The notes under the pieces were generated by a model, which had not been told where the DNA came from, made no database searches, and saw nothing but the letters and a program-made list of their open reading frames with translations. A stretch of DNA of 64,000 nucleotides from the NCBI GenBank assembly GCA_013368325.1, contig JAACJK010000057.1, positions 1 through 64,000 of the forward strand, given 5' to 3'. This document shows positions 54,384 to 62,332 of the stretch, in pieces. A program made the translations under genes and the position numbers. This DNA comes from Ephemerocybe angulata (lineage: Eukaryota; Basidiomycota; Agaricomycetes; Agaricales; Psathyrellaceae). Position 1 is the stretch's first letter. Each line of letters begins with the position of its first letter.

Positions 54384-54834
54384 TCACTATAGCTCGGCTG
54401 GAGCCAATGTATCTGGAGCGGGGGTGGAGCGGGATGCTATTTATTGTTGGCCTAATAGGAAGAGGGGTACAGGAGGGAGGATACGCGAGTCACGGAACAG
54501 ATACACAGAGAACGGAAACGCCAAATGGGTCTTACAAAGTGATGGTGCTCGATTAGTAAGGACAATGGGGATCGTGAGCCAAAGCATAAACGGAAGGATA
54601 TGAAGGAAGTCATTCCAGACGCGAAGGCGGAAATGCGGGCTTGGGAAGTAAACTATCTAAGCGCTGAAACATCATAAATAAGAAAGGAGAATATATGCAG
54701 CTCGTTGTAGGGCATATGGAAGCGCAAAATAGATATTGGTAGTCGGGATTGGATCTACTTGATCTCATCAGTATCTCGGTGTGAGTTTCAATGCAAAATG
54801 GCTTACTTGGTATGTCGATGACCGAGAGCGTCTC
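54384..54834. other. Intergenic between convergent Y-B and Y-C
   Basis: Forms the centre of the mirrored X-Y / Y-X arrangement. No ORF or repeat that I can support. Confidence 0.5.
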
Positions 54835-55954
54835 TCATAATTGGGAGCGGCGAAGGCTTGGTGAATAGTATGGGCACTCGAGATTGCGGCATCGATAACT
54901 GAAGCGCCACATGAGATTCGTCTCAGCGAGGAGGTAGTCCGTCGCGGGATGCGTGCTAATCGGTCTCCTGAAGTCGGGGTTCCATAGGAATGTCCCCACG
55001 CCTTTGTCGCCGATGGTCTTGCGCTCTAAGGTGGGACACTTGTTTCCGCACGGACCCAACCAACGGCTATTGTCAGGGTAAACGCGATAGCACGCATTCG
55101 GACGCCTGATCCCGCGCGAGGTGGTATCGGTGCGGATTGAATAGCAAGTCCCGAGTATGTTTGGATAGAAGGAATAGACCGCCGTTGAGGTGATCGCGTT
55201 CGTCTGGGCGGAGTAGGGCGACGAGAGGACGGTCTGGATGATCGAGGTCTTGCTACGGCTAATGGTGACCCGTGTGGTCTCCTTATCCTATGGTTGCGAC
55301 ATGTCAATTTGCGCCCTAATCCTGGACATGAGAGAAGGGAGTACTTACTGTGACAGTCCTCTTCGCCGTCGCGAATGCGCATGTAGCGGATTGGAACACA
55401 AAGGTCGCCTTCTCATACACAAAAGGATCATATCCTATCGCTATGAACCAATCCATACAGGCATCGAACGTTTCCCTGGGAACAACAATGTTAAGATCGT
55501 ATGACGAATCGAAGCGCCGCTCTCCAGCGACGTAGGCGTCGTAGAGGAAGGTGTGATTCATCGTGAGGACACGCCTGGCGACGGACCCGACGATTCCGGC
55601 ACCCGTATTGTTCAGCATGTTGAGAAACTCGTTGAATTTGTCGGTGGGTATGAAAGGCTTGATAACGATGCGAATGCGAACGCGCGTTTCGTGCTGCGCC
55701 ACGGCCCGGCCTTGCTTATTGGTACGGGAAAGCACTTGTAGGGCATACCAGTCGCAATCGGAGGCGATGGTGCAGAGCATTTCCGTGATGTAGAACACCA
55801 TCGTAGAAGCTGCCGGCCCCGGTGAGGGGTTGGAGGTAGCAAGCGCAGTGTCGAGACGACGGCGTTTAGCTGGGTGGGTAGAGGTTTGAGTAGGTGGGGA
55901 AGGAAGGCGACGCTGAGTGGTCCGGAGTTTGGATTTGCTGGGTCTACGAGGCAT
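54835..55954 (-). CDS. Gene Y-C: nucleotidyltransferase-like family protein
   Basis: The start at 55954 gives MPRRPSKSKLRTTQRRLPSP, a basic, probably nuclear N terminus with AKRRRLD. Exon 1 is 55954-55349 and exon 2 is 55287-54835, phase 0, for 352 residues. After VFYITEMLCTIASDCDWYAL come GAGIVGSVARRVLTMN and FDSSYDLNIVVPRETFDACM, the nucleotidyltransferase-like G-S ... D-L-N motif, then IGYDPFVYEKATFVF. Exon 2 reads ETTRVTISRSKTSIIQTVLS, TAVYSFYPNILGTCY, CGNKCPTLERKTIGDKGVGT with FLWNP, and LMWRFSYRCRNLECPYYSPS. The frame is open upstream to 56119, but the TATA motif at 56000-56008 supports the 55954 start. Confidence 0.65.
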
Positions 55955-55999
55955 GAGGCAAGTTTCAGGCGGCTGGCCAATATGGTTATTTGCAGGCAG

Positions 56000-56008
56000 T
56001 ATATATAG
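56000..56008 (-). promoter_or_regulatory. TATA box of Y-C
   Basis: TATATATA on the minus strand, 46 nt upstream of the Y-C start and downstream of the X-C stop, so Y-C has its own promoter. Confidence 0.5.
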
Positions 56009-56090
56009 GAAAACATGGATGGCTAGGGACTGCGGAGAGGACCTTCCGTAGTGCTGTGTCTGCTTACTACGGCAGCGTAGGCATAAGCGC

Positions 56091-56828
56091 TTAGAAAGGG
56101 GTTTCGAGGCTCGGATCAACGAAGTGGAGCATCGTCAGCGTACTGGGAGATAATCGATAATGGTTGAAGCGTGAGTTAGGTTGTCAATCGGGGAGGTTAT
56201 CTTACTCACGTAGTAACCATACACTCGACGTAATACAGGTCCTTCGCAAGTACGGGGTGGACAACTCCTTCCATAGTCGACTTTGCAACAAGCATCGATC
56301 CGAACACTTGGATCTTCTGGCCGCCGGCTAGCTTAGTGACCAATGTGTTTCTCCTCTCAAAGGGCTGATGGTCGGACGAAGTGGAATTGTCAGCGAAATG
56401 GCGATAGGTGCCTGAGACACACGTACATGAGACACACGTACATTGTGAGTGAGAAAGACGTGCCATTTGAAGGGCTCAGCATCGAGTGAGGCGAGCTCGT
56501 ACATGACCTTCGACAAGTCTACTACGTTACATCCAAGGTTCTTGAAGATGCTGACGTAGTGCAAGAAGTTGATGTCGAACACACGGGGAAGGTGTTCGAA
56601 TCCCCGATGGACTGGAACTGGGACAATATGGATCTTCGAGCTTTCTGCGCCAATGAGAGCACATTTGACGGTAGGGACCTTGTCGACCTAAAGAGGTGAT
56701 GTCAGTAGAAACGAGCGGTGTGATGGCGGATGGCTCACCCTTGAGAAGTACTTGGCGTCGAGCACCAACTCCCGGATTGCTTCATCGCTGCACCTCATGA
56801 TTTGTCGAAGGCGGATTGTGCTGGACAT
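56091..56828 (-). CDS. Gene X-C: small unknown protein, paired with Y-C
   Basis: Homologue of X-B. Exons (minus) 56828-56739, 56687-56442, 56364-56210 and 56142-56091 join in frame, for 180 residues. It starts MSSTIRLRQIMRCSDEAIRE and has VPTVKCALIGAESSKIHIVP, VPVHRGFEHLPRVFDINFLH, FKWHVFLTHN, PFERRNTLVTKLAGGQKIQV with FGSMLVAKSTMEGVV, and ends LHFVDPSLETPF. No known domain. The donor site of intron 2 lies in a 15-bp direct duplication (56414-56443). It precedes Y-C on the same strand, as X-B precedes Y-B. Confidence 0.65.
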
Positions 56829-56857
56829 GTTGTAGTATCGGGCACTGTTATTGTGCA

Positions 56858-56863
56858 TTTATA
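56858..56863 (-). promoter_or_regulatory. TATA box of X-C
   Basis: TATAAA on the minus strand, 30-35 nt upstream of the X-C start codon. Confidence 0.55.
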
Positions 56864-58280
56864 CCCGTGACCCAAAGCTATTGTGCGCCGGTCGGGCGGC
56901 GCCCATACTCCGCGAAGCTTCGATGCTGAGAAACCCGCAAAGTTTGGCACAGTCCCCAGAGGATGTCGACCCTATCCTGGGCGAAGGGTTGAGCGGCGCT
57001 GCTTACACGTCGTGTGGAGCCATGGGCAGAGGGCGCGTTGTGGGCTCTATGATATTGGTAACAAGAGCTGCGGTGGGTGAGAAGGAGCGAGGAGTGTGAT
57101 GGAGGCGTTGAAGAAGGAGCGTGCGGGCTTGTCAGCTCGTTGTTGTATCGAGACGCTGATCAGATACATCACAAAACATGCGAGGCCCAGCACCGGCAGG
57201 CAGCGGCACGCGAAACCTTCGCGGCTACATATCCCGTTTGGGACATCGGGGATTGCCATGATTTTAGATTCCGTGTCCGGATGCAATACCTGCTTCGATC
57301 TGCCGCTGAGCCACCGCCAGATTACTGCGACGACACTTCGGGGGGCGAAGTGTGCGGTACGCATACCAACCATTCTCAAGAGATCTTCAATGGAACAAGA
57401 AATTTCTAGGCGGGATCCACAGTTGTCCACATCGGCTATTGCGATTCACACGGCAAGTCCTCATCTCTCGGCCAAGTCAGTGGTCATTCCAGTCCTTTCT
57501 CATTCCTATCCGAGTCGTCAACCGTCGAAATTCGACTCGAGTAAAGGCCAGCATGGAGTGAGCAGTGAGCATGGGACCCCAGCCGACCAATTCAAACGTT
57601 CCTCTGGAGTTCAGGCAATTTCATCGCCCCCGTATGGGATAAATTGGAAGGGGGGAGTCACACTCCAATCCAGTCATACCTTTCCATTATTTTATGGGGG
57701 CCCAGGTACTCTCCCATACCGCGCCAGTGATTGGTCAGTATATCCGCCGTTTACGTGGGATGACATTGTGTGGGATGGATGGCACAAGACGACGCGGCGA
57801 GCCGAAGTAGGTAACTGTAGTTTAGGTAGGGGCGGCTAAAGAAGATGGGTCGGACGCCTCGACACCTCAGGCACCTAGGTCCGGTTCATAAAAAATTCTT
57901 CGTGTAGTGTTTGGAAGGTTTACCTTGAAAGCTAGGCTGAGCATTCGCTTTGGACCGGGTGGACGGGCACTAGTCCCGCTAACTTTCTAGACATGATTCG
58001 ATGGTCCACATGCATCCTCTAAATCAGACTGACTGGTAGAGCAGGGTGCGTGGGTCAGGAGGTCCGAACCGGTGCTCATGTATTGTCGAGTATTTGTGGT
58101 GGATGTTAAAGACGCCACATACCATGTATTTAAGGCTAGCGCATCCACTTTGATCCCATTTTCCCTGACAGTCGTTCCTTTCTTTTCGCCCACCCCATCC
58201 AAGCGTCAAATTCCAGCTGGTAGCCTATTATACTCGTCTTTAGACCAAGATGATTAACACCTTCCTTCCATGCCCTGTGA
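56864..58280. other. Intergenic, no gene recognised
   Basis: A 247-codon open frame on the plus strand (57096-57839) has no recognisable domain and lacks promoter or intron evidence. I do not call it. Nothing else seen. Confidence 0.4.
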
Positions 58281-58733
58281 GTAGTCCCTACCTGCATATT
58301 CGCGTTTCTCACCTCCCTTTGGCACCGTACGAAGCCCCACCTCACCGCCACCCAATACATCGACTCCCTCGGCGACGTCAGCCTCACCCTCCTGACAGAA
58401 GAGGTATTCCTGGACGTGAAGGAGGAATACGAGGCCGCCCTCGCCGCCTTTAGTTGGAAGCAGCAGTTCTTCGAGAACAAGAAGACCCACCAGAGGAGGC
58501 GATACGCCATGCGTCTTGCGCTCGCGGCGTCGAAATGTGGGGCCGTAAAGAACATTCGGCAGGACCACGCCGCCCTCGAGGTCAATGTATATGACGACGC
58601 GCGAGTCAGGCTTTTAGTCGCCGTCAACGAGTACGACATGGGCGTCGGGGCTGTCAAGGATATCATAGAGGAGCTGGAGAAGAGGCGCCAGAGGGGGCTG
58701 GCCACGCGCTTGAGGGCTATTTTGCCGAACTAG
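58281..58733 (+). CDS. Hypothetical protein, 5' end unresolved
   Basis: A frame open from 58281 to the TAG at 58731-58733 reads IFAFLTSLWHRTKPHLTATQ, SLTLLTEEVFLDVKEEYEAA, FSWKQQFFENKKTHQRRRYA and ends RRQRGLATRLRAILPN. It looks coding, with helical, charged and amphipathic segments, but has no suitable ATG. The ATG at 58250 (MINTFLPCP, followed by GTGAGT like a donor) is in another frame, and no in-frame splice that I can find joins them. It could be a degraded gene or have an exon further upstream. Unknown family. Confidence 0.35.
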   Translation, partial: VVPTCIFAFLTSLWHRTKPHLTATQYIDSLGDVSLTLLTEEVFLDVKEEYEAALAAFSWKQQFFENKKTHQRRRYAMRLALAASKCGAVKNIRQDHAALEVNVYDDARVRLLVAVNEYDMGVGAVKDIIEELEKRRQRGLATRLRAILPN

Positions 58734-59421
58734 GTGCGTCTACCATGCCTATAGACACATAGATAAACCAGAACTAATATCTATCTTCTGTAGGACGAGT
58801 AGGCGTATGTCCCGACGCCTTCCCTTGCTCCTGCTTCGCGCTCCGAGTCGCTCCCCCCACATTCTCCATTCCTACGGCTCCGCGCCCAGCTTTCTATCTT
58901 CTGAGCATATTTCTCTTGCCTTCCTCATCCTCCACACTCTTTTTAGTCCATGCTATCGTCGCGTTATTCACCTCATTCCCTTACAGTCTGGGCCGTTACT
59001 ATAATTATTTCATCGTGTGCAACATATCCACCGTAGTACTGCTCGCAGCGCGAATTCGCGAAAAAAAAATCCTTCCTTAGCCTTTTCTTGAGCGTTGGTG
59101 AACGTTACTCCGCTGACAATGAGAGGGTATAAAATCAGCCGCGAGGACCCTGAATATACTGCACCTAGTCACCCTATATGCGGGGCTGTGGAACCAAGAG
59201 AGCCTCATGTGGCCAGATGCGACATGTGTACCTGAGCGCCGTATACCCGGTCCTTGGGCTTCGACGTGACTCCAAAAATGGGGTGTTGCATTTGATTGTC
59301 ACAGCGGCGGCTTCTCGAATAAGATGTCTGTAGTACCGCTCCTTTCTCGCTACCACCACGCACCCTCTCAAGCCTCATCTTTCTTAGCCGAAGCGCTGAC
59401 GCCCTGGGGCCTGCACACACT
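58734..59421. other. Intergenic
   Basis: No gene or repeat recognised. Confidence 0.4.
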
Positions 59422-59895
59422 ATGCCCAGGCTGGTCCAAGTGAGTTCAGCACCTTATTTCCTTCCAGGTTCAAAGAAATTCTAAGTCGACCTCATTCAGT
59501 CAAGTACCGAATACCTCAGGTCGATACCCTGGCCTGAATTAGTAGAGTTGGTCGTCTACGTTCACGAAATTCTGGTAACGCGTTACAACGACGCGATGCT
59601 GGTGGAGTCCAGAGCCAAGGAAGCCTACGATGATTCCGTGACAATTGACCGATGGCTCCCACCGCTTGCGCTCGCAGCGCTTTCTGTCAGGGGCATCGAA
59701 GGCGACTGTGACGACGCAGGTGTAGACTTACGCGCCGCGTACGCGGACGCTCGAAAGACTAGTTTTGCTGCGATGATAGCATGGGAGACGGCTCGGGATG
59801 CCATTTGGGGAATTGAGCGGGTCCTGGAGAAGTGTGTAAAGATCCCTTACATACAGAATATGCAGGACATGTTAGACAACAGTATGTGGGTCTGA
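59422..59895 (+). CDS. Hypothetical small protein
   Basis: Exon 1 is 59422-59439 (MPRLVQ), and a 60-nt intron (GTGAGT...TTCAG) leads to exon 2 from 59500 (SSTEYLRSIPWPELVELVVY). The helical sequence continues with EILVTRYNDAMLVESRAKEA, LPPLALAALSVRGIEGD and FAAMIAWETARDAIWGIERV, stopping at 59895 if the final GTATGTG is not spliced; splicing there would extend it with a basic tail. Unknown family. The first intron is canonical, which supports a real gene. Confidence 0.45.
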
Positions 59896-60344
59896 TTAAT
59901 CCAAATCTATAGCTCGCTAACAAACTTTTAGGAAGCCATCCAAAGTACCCAGACAACCTCGACGTTCATCGTATCTTTGTCCGGTGCCATTGTCGTCACC
60001 GACAGGGCCCCCACGGCACATCGCTAACTTGACCTACCTCGGGCTTGCACCACGCATAAGGGAATTGGGACTTCACATGGAGATGACTGGGTATTGTAGT
60101 GATTGTCTAGTGATTGTCGCGTTCATAGTGTCCACTGGGAATGATCAGTGATCACATTCATCGACTGAGCGAGCGTACACAGGCGTCTACAACTGTCTTC
60201 TCTCCAAGGGTGGGAATGATCACACGGCATGACTTCGGCTGATGCCAAGCATGTTGGCGGCACTGTTCTGACATTAGCTGTGACCAGATTGAGACTCAGT
60301 ATGCAAGGGCGGCTAAGACTCGTTGGCAAAGGGGGTTAGGTCTT
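59896..60344. other. Intergenic
   Basis: No gene recognised. It ends at the TIR element. Confidence 0.4.
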
Positions 60345-60347
60345 ATT

Positions 60348-60849
60348 AGTCCCACTCAATTATTAGCGTCTCTTAGTGCGCGCCTCAATGCGCGCCTTAA
60401 GAAAACCGCAGTGTGAGAGCGAAGCACATGGCGCAGGGTGATGTCCCTTCAGCCAAAAGCGTTGGCTTGCCGAACGGAGTTTGAGTTCGGCATTAGTCAG
60501 CGTTGGCCGCCTCAGTGACGCGCTTCGTCCTAACCTGACGTCTTGTCGCGTTCTCCAGCCTCCTCACCTCCCCCAAATCCATGTACCAGTGCCATAACTC
60601 TACTTCCCGAGAACATATTTACGCAAATTTTGATACTTTGCCCCAGAATCCTTCGGATTACTGTAGGAGGCGCCCAACGCTGACTAATGCCGAACTTGGA
60701 CTCCATTCGGCGAGCCATCACTTTGCCTTTGCCCTTCAGGGACATCACCCGGCGCCCTCAGGTTCGCTCTCACACTGCCCTCTCCACGCGGTTTTCTTAA
60801 GGCGTGCATTAAGGCGCGCACTGAGAGACACTAAGAACTGAGTGGGACT
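60348..60849. mobile_element. 502-bp non-autonomous TIR element (MITE-like)
   Basis: Ends are inverted: AGTCCCACTCA at the left and TGAGTGGGACT at the right. The similarity continues inward for about 170-190 bp with indels; both arms share AAGAAAACCGC, GGGTGATGTCCCT and TTCGGCATTAGTCAGCGTTG. ATT is present on both sides (60345-60347 and 60850-60852), a possible 3-bp target duplication. There is no coding capacity. The superfamily cannot be decided from the ends. Confidence 0.75.
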
Positions 60850-60933
60850 ATTAGCAGTCAGTCCCTGAAAGCCACCCCAAAGTCAAAATGCCTCGGTAAA
60901 TGCCGTGCAAAGCATCGGCCGCTTCACACAGGT

Positions 60934-61716
60934 CGCCATCACTGCTGTCATCGGGTGACGGCCGCATCGAACACTGGCACTGAAGTGAGCCCAACGGTGA
61001 GCAACCAAAAGTCTACAGAGCTTCCCTTTCTCCTCTTCTCCTTTCCTCCCTTTTCTTTTCTTTTCTTTTTCCCTTTTCGGGGGTAGGCACAAGCACCATT
61101 AACGCGCCGGTATCGGCGTGATAAATATGGTAGTGCCCTGATACTCGGCAGATACTCGGGATCTCGGCACAGAGATTACGTAAGCCATCAAAGCGCGCCC
61201 AAAGGTCCCCGCCAACCAAATCTCACCCTGTGCATGGCGAACACGCCATTCTGTGTTGTGCAAATGTGAGATTATATAAATTTAGATATATAGATACATA
61301 AACCCTCCACTCCCGTGCCAAAATGGTGGGTGTACGATTGAAAAATAGGTTAAAAGCAGGTTAGCAAAACAAAACCGGGTGCACGCTCGCTGCGCAACCC
61401 AGCGAGCAGTTAGGCTGTATTTTTGGCCCAAATAGTGAGCTAGATGATCCCAGAATACATTTCTCTCAGTTTGCTCATGAGCCCAAGAGGCGGACAGTCC
61501 TGCAACTTCACCGTGCCTCAAACCTGCCTCCCCTCCTCCAAGTCGCACCCCGGCACCCAATCTTATCAGTCCGAGTATCAGACATGCTCCCCGCAATCTC
61601 ACCGAGTATCAGATTCTCTGAGCCAATCAAAATGCTCTCATAAATGGTGGAAATCAGGCTGTCAACGGGCAACCGCCGAGTATCAGAAAGAAAATCAACG
61701 ACAAATAGCGAGAATT
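60934..61716. repeat. 783-bp tandem duplication, unit 1 (includes R copy 2)
   Basis: The unit holds a 180-bp leader with a long pyrimidine tract (about 61019-61078), then the full 603-bp element R (61114-61716). The next unit begins directly afterwards at 61717. Confidence 0.88.
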
Positions 61717-62153
61717 CGCCATCACTGCTGTCATCGGGTGACGGCCGCATCGAACACTGGCACTGAAGTGAGCCCAACGGTGAGCAACCAAAAGTCTACA
61801 GAGCTTCCCTTTCTCCTCTTCTCCTTTCCTCCCTTTTCTTTTCTTTTCTTTTTCCCTTTTCGGGGGTAGGCACAAGCACCATTAACGCGCCGGTATCGGC
61901 GTGATAAATATGGTAGTGCCCTGATACTCGGCAGATACTCGGGATCTCGGCACAGAGATTACGTAAGCCATCAAAGCGCGCCCAAAGGTCCCCGCCAACC
62001 AAATCTCACCCTGTGCATGGCGAACACGCCATTCTGTGTTGTGCAAATGTGAGATTATATAAATTTAGATATATAGATACATAAACCCTCCACTCCCGTG
62101 CCAAAATGGTGGGTGTACGATTGAAAAATAGGTTAAAAGCAGGTTAGCAAAAC
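61717..62153. repeat. 783-bp tandem duplication, unit 2, cut at 62153 (R copy 3)
   Basis: Repeats the first 437 bp of unit 1 and stops abruptly inside R after GGTTAGCAAAAC. Unit 1 and R copy 1 continue with AAAACCGGGTG. The following bases (TTGAGCTGTGG) belong to the 3' end of Helitron 2. Confidence 0.88.
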
Positions 62154-62332
62154 TTGAGCTGTGGCCAGAACCCTGTCTGGCAATTACGAGTCCGTTTTGG
62201 GTGTTCGAGGGTGCACATACCATACATGGGTGACCTTTTGCGTGTTATAAAAATAGATTGACAATTGAAGGTCACAAGTTATGAAATTATCAATATATAC
62301 TAGTATAGAGACAAGGAAGAAGACCCGCACAT
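62154..62332 (-). mobile_element. 3' terminal region of Helitron 2 with hairpin
   Basis: On the minus strand the element ends with GCCAGA-CAGGGT-TCTGGC (62181-62164), a perfect 6-bp stem, then 10-11 bases (CACAGCTCAA/G) to the junction with R. A hairpin about 10 nt from the 3' end is the classical Helitron layout. The end is CTCAAG rather than CTRR, so it may follow a Helentron/Helitron2-type rule. Confidence 0.65.

Noticed and set aside
57096..57839. 247-codon plus-strand ORF
   Set aside because: No recognisable domain, odd composition, no TATA box or homologue in the window. Likely a chance open frame.
58019..58075. Possible tRNA (TGGTAGAGCA and GGTCCGAACC)
   Set aside because: A and B box-like strings are present, but the stems do not pair and no cloverleaf can be drawn.
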